A DNA stretch of 64,000 bases. Origin: Allobosea thiooxidans (GTDB lineage: Bacteria; Pseudomonadota; Alphaproteobacteria; Rhizobiales; Beijerinckiaceae). Location of the stretch: positions 62,001 through 126,000 of the forward strand of contig NZ_FUYX01000013.1 of NCBI RefSeq assembly GCF_900168195.1. The letters run 5' to 3'. Positions 8,834 to 17,767 of this stretch are shown here, one piece after another (the stretch's first letter is position 1; every line of letters begins with the position of its first letter). Below the pieces are notes generated by a model, which saw only the letters and a list, made by a program, of their open reading frames with translations, was not told the origin of the DNA and made no database searches. A program made the position numbers and the translations under genes.

Positions 8834-8917
8834 TTGCGAGCGCAGCGAAGCAATCCAGCGGCGGCAGGGCTCCACGTCCCCTGGATTGCTTCGTCGCTAC
8901 GCTCCTCGCAATGACGA
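8834..8917. repeat. dispersed palindromic repeat, family A, copy 1
   Basis: An 84-bp element between the convergent 3' ends of gpt and the EamA gene. It starts TTGCGAGCGCAGCGAAGC and ends CGCTCCTCGCAATGACGA. The two arms pair around a centre containing AATCCAG / CTGGATT. A second copy of equal length lies at 29701-29784. The foot CGTCATTGCGAG on the complementary strand shares GTCAT with families B and C. Confidence 0.8.
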
Positions 8918-8946
8918 CCTCGCATCGACCCGATGCCGTTGGCCGC

Positions 8947-9840
8947 TCAGCCGACGGAGGGCGAGCGGAAGGCGACCAGCATCCCCATCACCACCACAGC
9001 CATGCCGACGAGCTCCGTCGGCGAGGGGCTTTCCGCCAGCAGCAGGGCGCTGGCGGCTGCGGTGACGATCGGCACCAGCGGCAGGAACAGGGTGGTCCTG
9101 GCCGCGCCCAGCGTCGCCACGGTGCGGGCGTAGAGATAGAGCGCGACCACCCCGACCAGAACGCCCTGGTAGAACGCTTGCAGCAGCAGCTCGGCGAAGG
9201 GCACCCGCGTCATATTGACGGGCAGCGCCAGCGCGATGACGGCCAGCAGCGGCACGGCGAGCAGGCATGAGGTGGCCGTGATCTCGAGCGAGCTCGCGCC
9301 CCAGCGCCGGGCGAGCAGCCCGAAGATCGACCACAGGAATGCCACCAGCACGAAGAGCAGGTCGCCGATCCAGGCATCGGGCCGCGAGGATGCCATCGCC
9401 AGCGCGTCGCGCGAGAAGATGGCGATGCCGGCGACGATGATGCCGAGGCCGATCAGCCGCATCCGCCCGGCTCGCTCGCCGGTGACGAGGTAGACGAGCA
9501 GGGCGGTGAAGACCGGGATCAGGCCGGGCGAGATGATCGAGTTGTGCAGGGCCGGCGCGAAATAGGTGCCGCCGACCAGCAGCAGGCTGTAGAGCGGGCC
9601 GACCAGCAGCGCCATCACCCAGGCGCGCCGCCAGCCGAGCGCACCGACCGGGAAGGGGCGCATATGGCGCAGCGCCCAGGGCAGCAGCACGGCGGCGGCC
9701 GTGACGAAGCGCAGGATCGTGACGTCGGCCGGCGTCAGGCCGGTCAGCATGGCGTGGCGCGAGACCACGGCCTGGACGCCCCAGATCACCGCTGTCAGCA
9801 AGCCGCAGAGGATGCCGAGCCATGGCGTGCGGATGGTCAT
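8947..9840 (-). CDS. EamA (DMT superfamily) metabolite exporter
   Basis: A 297-residue membrane protein with ten predicted helices arranged as two EamA repeats, the usual drug/metabolite transporter layout. The first repeat opens with GILCGLLTAVIWGVQAVVSR and the second near FVLVAFLWSIFGLLARR. The start MTIRTPW at 9840 was chosen because it sits directly before the first helix. Substrate cannot be read from sequence. It probably shares no mRNA with the DUF2239 gene upstream, which ends 147 bases before it. Confidence 0.85.
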   Translation of the reverse strand: MTIRTPWLGILCGLLTAVIWGVQAVVSRHAMLTGLTPADVTILRFVTAAAVLLPWALRHMRPFPVGALGWRRAWVMALLVGPLYSLLLVGGTYFAPALHNSIISPGLIPVFTALLVYLVTGERAGRMRLIGLGIIVAGIAIFSRDALAMASSRPDAWIGDLLFVLVAFLWSIFGLLARRWGASSLEITATSCLLAVPLLAVIALALPVNMTRVPFAELLLQAFYQGVLVGVVALYLYARTVATLGAARTTLFLPLVPIVTAAASALLLAESPSPTELVGMAVVVMGMLVAFRSPSVG

Positions 9841-9986
9841 CTCTCGGCGGCTTTCGAAGGCAGGGCTGGGGCGGAACGGTATGCGCGCCGCTATGCCCTC
9901 GCCTTTTGCCGACGAGAACCCGCCTTCGAAGCGGTACCGGGATGCCCCCGCCGCAGCCCGCAGGCGAGCGGCGAGGGTGAACGCGA

Positions 9987-10598
9987 TCAACCGTTCGCGC
10001 CGGCCAGGAGCTTTTCGGCATAGGCGCGGATATCGTACGGCCAGCCTCGGGCATGTTCGGCGAAGCGCTCCCGATCTCCGGCGAAGAGCGCGCGCGTGGC
10101 CTCCTCGAAGCCCGCGCGATTGCCCGCCATGGCCGAGAGGAAGGCATAGGCGGCTGCCTGGCCGGCCCGGGCCTGGCTGCGCCCGCCATCGTTCCGGCGC
10201 GCCTCGTCGACGAGGCGCCGCAGGGCCTGCGAGGCCCCGCCCGGCTGCAAGGCGAGCCAGTCCCAATGCCGGGGCAGCAGCGTTACCTCGCGCGCGATCA
10301 CGCCGAGCTTCGGCCGGCCCCGGCCGCGCGGAGCGTCAGGGGCAGGGCTCGCATCGGCTTCCGCCACGGGAGCAGCTCCGCCTGTGCTGGCGGCGAGCCG
10401 CGCGATGATCTCGGCGTCGCCGCCGCGCAGGTCGAGGTCGACGACCTTTCCGGTCGCGTCGTCGAAGACGAGGATCGCGGCTGTGGGTTCGGCTGCGAGG
10501 GCGGCCTTCACGGCGAGTGCCACGACAGGCAGCGGGCCGCTGGCGATGCGGGTGGTGTCATGGAAGGCGGTGCAGGGCCTGGGCGGGCTGTCGGTCAT
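9987..10598 (-). CDS. DUF2239 family protein
   Basis: A 203-residue protein of the DUF2239 family, function unknown. The N-terminal half contains the ILVFDDATGKVVDLDLRG strand pair, then a proline-rich linker with GRGRPKLGV. The C-terminal half is helical: EVTLLPRHWDWLALQPGG, SQALRRLVDEARR and AYAFLSAMAGN. The central lysine-rich GRPKLG and the helix that follows resemble small DNA-binding or anti-sigma-type regulators, but this is only a resemblance. No signal peptide is seen. Confidence 0.8.
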   Translation of the reverse strand: MTDSPPRPCTAFHDTTRIASGPLPVVALAVKAALAAEPTAAILVFDDATGKVVDLDLRGGDAEIIARLAASTGGAAPVAEADASPAPDAPRGRGRPKLGVIAREVTLLPRHWDWLALQPGGASQALRRLVDEARRNDGGRSQARAGQAAAYAFLSAMAGNRAGFEEATRALFAGDRERFAEHARGWPYDIRAYAEKLLAGANG

Positions 10599-10789
10599 CG
10601 GTGCTCCTCGATCGCGGGCTTATTACCCGGGCGATTTGATCGAGGCAATATGATCCGGGTAAAATTTATCTGACGCGGCGCGACGCTTCGTGCTTGCGGC
10701 TGCGATGATGCGATGCTGCAATGCAACAAGATTTCGCCAGCGCCTGCAACCTCGCCGTCGCGGGCGGGCGCACCACGGGAGGGGCGAAC

Positions 10790-13609
10790 ATGGCCGTGAC
10801 AATCGCGAACGAAAGCCAGGCTGATCCCGATATCGAGGCGCTCGCCACCGAGCTGCTGGGCCGGATCGAGCAGGCGCGCAGCGATTCCCGCGATGATCCC
10901 TTCGGCAGTCCGGTGCTGCGGGTGACGCTCTGGCTGACCCGGCTGATGGATCGCGGCGAACTGACCGTGGACGGGGCGGGCGAACTGGTGCGCCGGCTCG
11001 GCCGACAGGCCCTCCGGGAACGGGCCGGGCGCGTGGCCCGCTATGTCGGGCTCGACAAGGATGAGGCTGTGGTCTTCGCCGCGCTGGCGGATGAAGCGGC
11101 CAGGGAAGCCGCGTCCTTCGACGCATTCCGGCAGGCGGTGGAGCGGGCGCGTTTCGCCGCCGTCTTCACGGCGCACCCGACCTTCGGCATGGCGCGCCGG
11201 CTCTGCCATGCGCTCGCCGATCTCGCTTCCGGCGGCAGCGCTGGTGAAGCTGTCGTCGGGGAGGCCGATCTCAGCTTCCGCCCGGATGGCCGGATCACGC
11301 TGCAGGACGAGTTCGAGCAGGCGCGCTATGCCGTGCGCCATGCCCGCGATGCCCTGGACCGGCTGAACGCCGCCTTCTTCGCTGCCGCCCGTGAACGCTG
11401 GCCGGAGCGCTGGACCGAACTCGCGCCGAAGCCGGTCACGCTCGCCTCCTGGGTCGGTTGCGATACGGACGGGCGCACCGATATCGGCTGGTGGGACACG
11501 CTGCGCTACCGGCTGGAATCGAAGAGCGGGCAGTTCGCGCGCATCCTTGAAAAGCTGCCTGGTGCCGCGGCGACGGAGCCTGTTCGCAGGCTGGTGAGCG
11601 CTGCGCTCGCAGCGGTCGAGCGCCAGCTCGCACTGGCGCCGCCGATCGGCACGCAGCCCTCGCTGCAGGCGTTGCAGGCCTTCGCGCTCGCCCTGGTGCA
11701 TGAACGCGAGGCCGCGCTGCCGGAAGCCTCCCGCCTGATCGCGGCACTCGATGGCGCCCTTGCCGCTGCCGAGGACGACGCGGCGCGGCTCGCGTTCGCC
11801 CAGATCCGTGCCGGCTGCCTCGCCCATGGCGTCTCGATCGCACTGCCGCATTTCCGGCTCAACGCCTCGCAGCTTCACAATGCGCTGCGTTCGGTCATTC
11901 CGCTGGAGGAGGAGCCGGGCCAGCCGGCGCAGCGGCGCGCCTTCCTCGCCGCTGCCAACACGGAGCTGGGCAAGGTCGAGCCGGTCGCGGTCGATTTCGG
12001 GGCGCTGGCGGCCGAGCGCGCCTCGGCGGCGCGGATGATGATGACGATCGCGCAGATCGTGAAGCATGTCGACGGCACGAAGCCGGTCCGCTTCCTGATC
12101 GCGGAAACCGAGACCGGCTACACGCTGCTCTGCGCGCTCTGGCTCGCCAGCCGCTTCGGCGTCGCCGATCGGATCGAGATCTCGCCGCTGTTCGAGACCT
12201 CGGACGCGCTGGAGCAGGGGCCGCGCATCATCGACGAGGCGCTGCGCAGCCCGCATTTCCGCGACTATCTCAAGCGTCACGGCCGGTTGTGCATCCAGTT
12301 CGGTTATTCCGATTCGGGCCGCTATATCGGGCAGGTCGCCTCGACCTTCTGGGTCGAGCGGCTGCGCATCCGTATTGCCGAATTGCTCGCGCGCTATGCG
12401 CTGGAGGATGTCGAGCTCGTCATCTTCGACACCCATGGCGAATCGGTCGGGCGTGGCGCCCATCCCGACAGCCTGTCGGATCGGCTGGCCTATCTCGATC
12501 CCGCCTTCGCGCGGCAGGCCTTCGCCAAAGCCGGCATCCGGACCGTGCGCGAGACCAGCTTCCAGGGCAGCGACGGCTATCTGCTGTTCGGCACCCCGCA
12601 GCTTGCAGGCGCGACCGTGGGGCGGATCGCCGAGGCTGTGTTCGCTCCGCCGCGGGCGGAGGACGATCCGATCTATGACGAGCCGGATTTCGCCAGCGAG
12701 TTCTTCCAGACCGTGCGCGAGGAGATGAACGCGCTGGTCGACGACCCCGGTTATGCGGCGCTGATCGGCACCTTCGGCCCGTCTCTGCTCGACAAGACCG
12801 GCTCGCGCCCGGCAGCGCGCCAGTCGGAGGGGGCGGGGCCGACGCGCATCCGCCATCCGCGCGAGCTGCGCGCCATCCCCAACAACGCCATTCTCCAGCA
12901 GCTCGGCTGGATGGCGAACAGCATGCACGGCGTCGGCCATGCCGCCTCGCGCTCGCCGGACCTGTTCCGGGCCATGCGCGAGCGCTCCGAGCGCTTCGAC
13001 CGCGCCTATCGGCTCGCAGCCTACGCCATGGCGCATAGCGACCTCGACGTGCTGCGCGCCTATCTCGACTCGCTCGATCCCGGCAGCTGGTTCGACCGGG
13101 CGCGCCGGACGGTGCGGGAAGGGCGGCGCGAGGAATTGCTGGCGGTAGCGGAGGCGCTATCGCGGCTGGAGCTGGCGCCGGCGCTGCGCCGCCTGTTCTG
13201 GCGGCTCTCGGCTGATGCGTTGAAGCTCAAGGTGGCGGCCGAGGATGCGCCGCAGATGCCGGTGCGGCTCGCGGCACTGCATGCGCTCCGGCTCGCGGCG
13301 ATGCACAGGATCTGGCTCGCCTGCGCCCATATCCCGGATTTCCGGCCGCATGCGGGGCTGACGCGGGAGGCACTGATCGAGCGGCTGCTGCGCCTCGACG
13401 TGCCGGCCTGCCTCGTGCTCCTGGCCGAGATCTTCCCGCGCGATCCGGACCCCACGATCGGTCTCGATTTCGGCGAGCCGCCGGGCCCGCGGGAGGGCGG
13501 CACCTACGAGGCCCTGCACCGCGACGTCTTCGCGCCGATGCTGGCGCTGTTCGCGCTGATCCGCGAAATCTCGGGCGCGATCCAGCACGAGATCGGGGCG
13601 TTCGGGTAG
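10790..13609 (+). CDS. phosphoenolpyruvate carboxylase-like protein with divergent active site
   Basis: The 939 residues align along their whole length with PEP carboxylase, the anaplerotic enzyme making oxaloacetate from PEP and bicarbonate. Key blocks are shifted from consensus. TAHPTE is TAHPTF (about residue 128). The YSDSxKDAG block reads YSDSGRYIG (about 505). The mobile loop HGRGGxxGRGG reads DTHGESVGRG (about 548), so one of its two catalytic arginines is replaced by His. The later QGE block reads QGSDG. The C-terminus lacks the usual NTG ending. The ATG at 10790 follows GGGAGGGG; an earlier in-frame ATG lacks such a site. Activity on PEP is doubtful. Confidence 0.75.
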   Translation: MAVTIANESQADPDIEALATELLGRIEQARSDSRDDPFGSPVLRVTLWLTRLMDRGELTVDGAGELVRRLGRQALRERAGRVARYVGLDKDEAVVFAALADEAAREAASFDAFRQAVERARFAAVFTAHPTFGMARRLCHALADLASGGSAGEAVVGEADLSFRPDGRITLQDEFEQARYAVRHARDALDRLNAAFFAAARERWPERWTELAPKPVTLASWVGCDTDGRTDIGWWDTLRYRLESKSGQFARILEKLPGAAATEPVRRLVSAALAAVERQLALAPPIGTQPSLQALQAFALALVHEREAALPEASRLIAALDGALAAAEDDAARLAFAQIRAGCLAHGVSIALPHFRLNASQLHNALRSVIPLEEEPGQPAQRRAFLAAANTELGKVEPVAVDFGALAAERASAARMMMTIAQIVKHVDGTKPVRFLIAETETGYTLLCALWLASRFGVADRIEISPLFETSDALEQGPRIIDEALRSPHFRDYLKRHGRLCIQFGYSDSGRYIGQVASTFWVERLRIRIAELLARYALEDVELVIFDTHGESVGRGAHPDSLSDRLAYLDPAFARQAFAKAGIRTVRETSFQGSDGYLLFGTPQLAGATVGRIAEAVFAPPRAEDDPIYDEPDFASEFFQTVREEMNALVDDPGYAALIGTFGPSLLDKTGSRPAARQSEGAGPTRIRHPRELRAIPNNAILQQLGWMANSMHGVGHAASRSPDLFRAMRERSERFDRAYRLAAYAMAHSDLDVLRAYLDSLDPGSWFDRARRTVREGRREELLAVAEALSRLELAPALRRLFWRLSADALKLKVAAEDAPQMPVRLAALHALRLAAMHRIWLACAHIPDFRPHAGLTREALIERLLRLDVPACLVLLAEIFPRDPDPTIGLDFGEPPGPREGGTYEALHRDVFAPMLALFALIREISGAIQHEIGAFG

Positions 13610-13653
13610 ACTCGGAGCCTCGGCCGGACGAAACGCTGGGGGCGTGATCGCGC

Positions 13654-13762
13654 GTCATGGTCGGGCTTGTCCCGACCATCCACGTCTTGGTTCGTCGCAC
13701 GTCTTGGTTCGTCGAATGTCGCGATGAAGACGTGGATGCTCGCCACAAGGACGAGCATGACG
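13654..13762. repeat. dispersed paired-hairpin repeat, family B, copy 1
   Basis: The left hairpin is GTCATGGTCGGGCTTGTCCC-GACCAT and the right one ends GAGCATGAC, with ATGCTCGCC paired to GGCGAGCAT-like sequence (one mismatch). CCACGTCTT and AAGACGTGG join them to the centre. A 17-bp tandem duplication (CACGTCTTGGTTCGTCG at 13681 and 13698) sits between the hairpins. It lies in the 252-bp gap between the PEPC-like gene and the AMP-binding gene and is the only clear structure there. Confidence 0.8.
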
Positions 13763-13861
13763 ATTGCGGATCGCGTGTCTCGTCGGAAGCAACATTGCAA
13801 GCCGCGCCGATCTCACTAGGTTGACCGCGAGAGCAAACGCCGACCGGAAGGGGCACCGGAC

Positions 13862-15427
13862 ATGGCCGCCAGCAGCTTCGACGCCGCCGGCGCGCGGATC
13901 ACGATCTTCCGCGCGCTGCTGCAGACCATCGCCCGCCACGGCAAGGGCCGGATCGCGCTGGAGGATCCGGAACGCCAGCCAATCACCTATGGCCGGCTCG
14001 TGCTCGGGGCGCTCGTGCTTGGCCGCAAGCTCGCGTCGCTGACGTCCCGAGGGGAGCATGTCGGCGTGCTGCTGCCGAACATGCAAGGCATGGCGGTGAC
14101 GCTGTTCTCGCTCTTCGCCTATGGCCGCGTGCCGGCGCTGCTCAACTTCACCGCCGGCGTCCGAAACCTGCGGGCGGCGGCGGAGGTGGCGCAGCTCAAG
14201 ACCATCGTGACCTCGCGCCGTTTCGTCGAGAAGGGCGAGCTCGACGAGGAGGTGGCGGCGCTGGGCGAGGGGCGGCGGGTCGTCTATCTCGAGGATGTCC
14301 GCAAGCAGATCACCAGCCTCGACAAGGCGCTCGGCGCGCTGCAGAGCCTCTTTCCCGGGCTCGTCCACCGCTCCTACGAGGCCGGGCCCGACGAGGCGGC
14401 GGTGATCCTGTTCACCTCCGGCACGGAGGGCAAGCCGAAGGGCGTGGTGCTGAGCCATGCCAATATCGTCTCGAATGCGCGGCAGGTCTTCGCCCATGCC
14501 GGCGGAGCGATCTCCGAGCGCGACATCTTCATGAACCCGCTGCCGGCCTTCCATTCCTTCGGGCTGACCGCCGGGATGATGGTGCCCCTGCTGCACGGCA
14601 TGAAGGTCGTGCTCTATCCGAGCCCGCTGCACTACAAGCAGGTGCCGAAGCTGATCGGCGACATGAAGGCGACCTTCCTGCTCGCGACCGACACGTTTCT
14701 GCAGGGATACGCGCGCGCTGCGGAGGCCAACGATCTCGGCAGCGTGCGCTACGTCGTCGCCGGGGCCGAGCGGGTCAAGGCCGAGACGAAGCGGATGTGG
14801 GAGCCCTATGGCACCACCATCCTCGAAGGCTATGGCTGCACCGAATGCTCGCCGGTGCTCGCCGTCAACACGCCCCAGGCCATGCGCGAAGGCACGGTCG
14901 GCAAGCTCCTGCCGGGCATCGAGGCGAAGCTGGAGCCCGTCGAGGGCATCCCCGAGGGCGGGCGGCTCACCGTGCGCGGACCGAACGTGATGGCCGGCTA
15001 TCTCGACCCGGAAGAGCCGGGACGCGTCATCCCGCCGGAGGGAGGCTGGCACGACACCGGCGACATCGTCGTGCTCGATGACGGCTTCGTCGCGATCCGC
15101 GGCCGGGCCAAGCGCTTCGCCAAGCTCGGCGGCGAGATGGTCTCGCTCGCCGCGGTCGAGACCATGGTCGCCAAGGTCTGGCCGGACCAGAACCATGTCG
15201 TGGTCGGCCTACCGGACCCGCGAAAGGGCGAGCAGCTCATCCTGGTCACCGAGAAGCCCGATGCGGACCGCGCCACGCTGCAGGAGGCGGCGAAGGAGCA
15301 GGGCTTCCCGGAGCTCTGGGTGCCGCGCGCCATCCTGGTGACGCAGGCGATCCCGGTGCTCGGCAACGGCAAGATCGACTATGGCGCGACCCGGGAGCTG
15401 GCGGCGTCGCGGCGCTCGCTGCTGTAA
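13862..15427 (+). CDS. AMP-binding ligase related to acyl-ACP synthetase Aas
   Basis: A 521-residue adenylate-forming enzyme that activates a carboxylic acid, most likely a fatty acid, with ATP. The phosphate loop is ILFTSGTEGKPKGVVLSHAN near residues 183-202. The GYGCTECSPV motif (about 330), HDTGD (about 400) and the C-terminal lysine segment LGNGKIDYGATREL complete the family signature. The spacing resembles the synthetase half of Aas (2-acyl-GPE acyltransferase/acyl-ACP synthetase) without its acyltransferase half. A DUF1190 gene follows 13 bases after the stop on the same strand. Confidence 0.85.
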   Translation: MAASSFDAAGARITIFRALLQTIARHGKGRIALEDPERQPITYGRLVLGALVLGRKLASLTSRGEHVGVLLPNMQGMAVTLFSLFAYGRVPALLNFTAGVRNLRAAAEVAQLKTIVTSRRFVEKGELDEEVAALGEGRRVVYLEDVRKQITSLDKALGALQSLFPGLVHRSYEAGPDEAAVILFTSGTEGKPKGVVLSHANIVSNARQVFAHAGGAISERDIFMNPLPAFHSFGLTAGMMVPLLHGMKVVLYPSPLHYKQVPKLIGDMKATFLLATDTFLQGYARAAEANDLGSVRYVVAGAERVKAETKRMWEPYGTTILEGYGCTECSPVLAVNTPQAMREGTVGKLLPGIEAKLEPVEGIPEGGRLTVRGPNVMAGYLDPEEPGRVIPPEGGWHDTGDIVVLDDGFVAIRGRAKRFAKLGGEMVSLAAVETMVAKVWPDQNHVVVGLPDPRKGEQLILVTEKPDADRATLQEAAKEQGFPELWVPRAILVTQAIPVLGNGKIDYGATRELAASRRSLL

Positions 15428-15440
15428 GGCCACATTTGTG

Positions 15441-16112
15441 ATGTTGTTGCAGCGAATGATGATTCCGGCATCGATCCTCGCCACGCTGCGCGTCGCTGCG
15501 TTCGCGCCCGCCCTGTCGCTCGCCAGTCCGGGCGATCTGGCGGCCCAAGGGCCGGCGAATACCTATGTCCGGCGCGACGAATGCATCGCGGGCGGGCTGC
15601 TGACGGCGGAGCAGTGCGAATTCGCCTACCGCAATGCGCGCGCCGAATTCGAGCAGCGGGCGCCGCGCTATGCCTCCCGCGCAGCCTGCGAGCGCGCGCA
15701 TAAGCGCTGCGGCGCGCAGATCATCTCCGCCGGCGGCTGGGAATCCTTCGGCAAGGGCGGCGCCACCTATGTGCCCCGCTTCGTCGGCGTCAGGGTGACC
15801 GGGGAGGGCGCGGCGAGACGCGCCCTGCCGGTGGTCGAGGGCAGCGCCAAGGTTGCCTTCGTCGGGCGCCCGGTGACGGAGCTGCAGGACAAGGTCGCGG
15901 GCCGGCAGGGCGTGATCGGCCTTGCCAGCAGCGTCGGCCGCGGTACGAATCGCCATGCCGGCCAATCCTCCGGCACCTATGTCAAGCGCGGCGACCGCGA
16001 CGACACGATGCGCGTCCCGATGGAGGAGAAGAGCATCGGCTCGGACGTGAAGCCCGGGCTTTATGTCGATCCCGACGGGGTCGAGTGGTACAAGCCGGCG
16101 CGCCCGCGCTGA
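15441..16112 (+). CDS. DUF1190 family exported protein
   Basis: A 223-residue protein of the DUF1190 family. Residues 1-30 form a hydrophobic export signal (RMMIPASILATLRVAAFAPA). The body has the Cys-spaced DECIAGG...EQCEFAYRNA motif typical of this family, then further cysteines in RAACERAHKRCG. The C-terminus ends in a DPDGVEWYKP tail. Role unknown; relatives are periplasmic or lipoprotein-like. The start ATG lies 13 bases after the AMP-ligase stop, so the two may be cotranscribed. Confidence 0.8.
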   Translation: MLLQRMMIPASILATLRVAAFAPALSLASPGDLAAQGPANTYVRRDECIAGGLLTAEQCEFAYRNARAEFEQRAPRYASRAACERAHKRCGAQIISAGGWESFGKGGATYVPRFVGVRVTGEGAARRALPVVEGSAKVAFVGRPVTELQDKVAGRQGVIGLASSVGRGTNRHAGQSSGTYVKRGDRDDTMRVPMEEKSIGSDVKPGLYVDPDGVEWYKPARPR

Positions 16113-16182
16113 GGACCACGCCTCTCAGCCCTGGACGGAGGCTTGCGCGCGCCGGGCCTGCCCGCTATCGCTGTGGCCGCCT

Positions 16183-16269
16183 GCGGACGTGGCGAAACTG
16201 GTAGACGCACGAGACTTAAAATCTTGCGCCTTCAAAGGCTTGCGGGTTCGAGTCCCGCCGTCCGCACCA
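16183..16269 (+). tRNA. tRNA-Leu (anticodon TAA)
   Basis: Class II tRNA of 87 nt including an encoded CCA. The acceptor GCGGACG pairs with CGTCCGC. The anticodon loop reads CTTAAAA with TAA in the centre, so it reads UUA. The long variable arm and the T-arm GGGTTCGAGTCCC are clear. The DUF1190 gene ends 70 bases upstream on the same strand. Confidence 0.97.
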
Positions 16270-16302
16270 GGCTTACGTCGGGACGATTCCCTACTGGCCG
16301 TT

Positions 16303-16902
16303 CTAGCTACCGGGCTGGGGCACCAGCCAATCGCGATACTTGCTCGCGAAATTCAGCGTCAGGCGATCGATCGGGTCGGCCATCAGGGCCGCATCGAGCA
16401 TTGCGCCGCCAATTCCCTGGCCGGCCAGCGCGATCGCGCGGAACTCCGGATAGTTCACCAGCACGGCTCCGGTCTTGGCGTCGGTCACGGTGACGTCGGC
16501 GACCATCTCGTGAGCCCCGCCCACGACCACGCGCTGGATCGCCGAGGCGAGATAGAGCCGGCGCAGATGGACGTTGACCTTGACCGGGCGGGGACCGGTC
16601 AGGACCGGCTTCAACTGTTGCTCGAGAGCGGCGCTGATCTTCGCGGAAGCTAGCTGGGCGACGAAGGCGCGCGCTTCCGGCGTCTTGGAGAGCTCTTCCG
16701 AGTCGGCCTCCGACCGGCCCTTGGAGCGCGCATAGGCGCGATCGCCGTCGCCCCACCACAGGGTCGCGGCGGAGTCGATGCCGACATGGACGCTGGCGAG
16801 GCGGAAGGTTTCGACGTCCTGCCAGGAAAGCGGATTCTGTGCTGTGACGCAGCCGGCCAGGGCAAATGCCAGAAGGCCGAGACAGAGAATGCGTTTGATC
16901 AT
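16303..16902 (-). CDS. putative lipoprotein of unknown function
   Basis: A 199-residue protein beginning MIKRILCLGLLAFALAGC, a signal sequence ending in a clear lipobox (LAGC), so it should be anchored in a membrane through Cys18. The rest looks like one mixed alpha/beta domain with HLRRLYLASAIQRVVVGGAHEMVADVTV and VLVNYPEFRAIAL. I do not recognise the family with certainty; similar alphaproteobacterial proteins are listed as hypothetical. It ends just after tRNA-Leu, in convergent orientation. Confidence 0.75.
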   Translation of the reverse strand: MIKRILCLGLLAFALAGCVTAQNPLSWQDVETFRLASVHVGIDSAATLWWGDGDRAYARSKGRSEADSEELSKTPEARAFVAQLASAKISAALEQQLKPVLTGPRPVKVNVHLRRLYLASAIQRVVVGGAHEMVADVTVTDAKTGAVLVNYPEFRAIALAGQGIGGAMLDAALMADPIDRLTLNFASKYRDWLVPQPGS

Positions 16903-17009
16903 GTTTCCCCCCGGAGCAGGTCCACGCGTAATGCGGCGCTCGGCAGATTCGCCAGCCCGACGAATGGACGAGACGGGGGAGGACACCGGCGAAGCCCTTT
17001 GGCGGAGGC

Positions 17010-17657
17010 TCAGCCCGCGCGAAAGATCACGCTCAGATTGTTCGCGGGCATCTCGACCACTTCCGGCGGGCCGAAGCCGTTCGCGGCCGCGAGGGCCACC
17101 ACGGCCTCCAGGTCGCGCAGGCCCCATTCCGGATCGCGGCGGCGCAGGCTTTCGTCGAAGGCGGCGTTGCTCGGTTCGAGCGGCCGGCCGGGACGGCGAT
17201 AGGGGCCGTAGAGATAAAGCGGGGCGCCCGTCTTGAGCAGGCGCCCGGCCTGGCGGAACAGGCCCTCGGCCGCGGCCCAGGGCGCGATATGGATCATGTT
17301 GATGCAGAGGATCGCGTCGGCCGTCTCGATCGGCCATTGCGGGGCGCCGGCGTCGAGCTGCTGCGGCGGCAGGACGTTGCCGAGGCCCGATTCCCGCGCC
17401 CAGGCGGCGATGCTGGCCAGCGCGTCCGCGGCGGGATCGCTGGGCTGGAAGGTGAGCGCCGGCAGGGCGGCGGCGAAGTGGATGGCATGCTCGCCCGAGC
17501 CGCTCGCGACCTCCAGGACCAGGCCGGATGGCGGCAGGACCTGCCGCAGCACCGCCAGGATCGCATCGCGGTTGCGCCCGACGGCAGGTGCCTGGAGCCG
17601 CGAATCGCGACCGGCTTCCTCCTGTCGGGTCGGTTGCCAGAAGCTCGGTGTCGTCAT
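17010..17657 (-). CDS. DUF938 family SAM-dependent methyltransferase
   Basis: A 215-residue class I methyltransferase of the DUF938 family. The SAM loop VLEVASGSGEHAIHFA begins near residue 47, and the acidic strand PSDPA follows. The INMIHIAPW block and YGPYRR are conserved family blocks after it. Substrate unknown. It is divergent from the CNNM gene, whose start lies about 110 bases away. Confidence 0.82.
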   Translation of the reverse strand: MTTPSFWQPTRQEEAGRDSRLQAPAVGRNRDAILAVLRQVLPPSGLVLEVASGSGEHAIHFAAALPALTFQPSDPAADALASIAAWARESGLGNVLPPQQLDAGAPQWPIETADAILCINMIHIAPWAAAEGLFRQAGRLLKTGAPLYLYGPYRRPGRPLEPSNAAFDESLRRRDPEWGLRDLEAVVALAAANGFGPPEVVEMPANNLSVIFRAG

Positions 17658-17767
17658 CGCGCGCTCATGAATCTTTCTTGGGGGCCATCGCGTTGGGGCA
17701 ACGATCCGCTATAAGGGGCCTGGAAGCGGCTGCCGAATGTAGCAGTTCCGCAGCAAGCAGGCTGGTT

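Noticed and set aside
10595..13036. An 813-codon antisense frame across the PEPC-like gene
   Set aside because: Antisense to a full-length family match; no recognisable motif.
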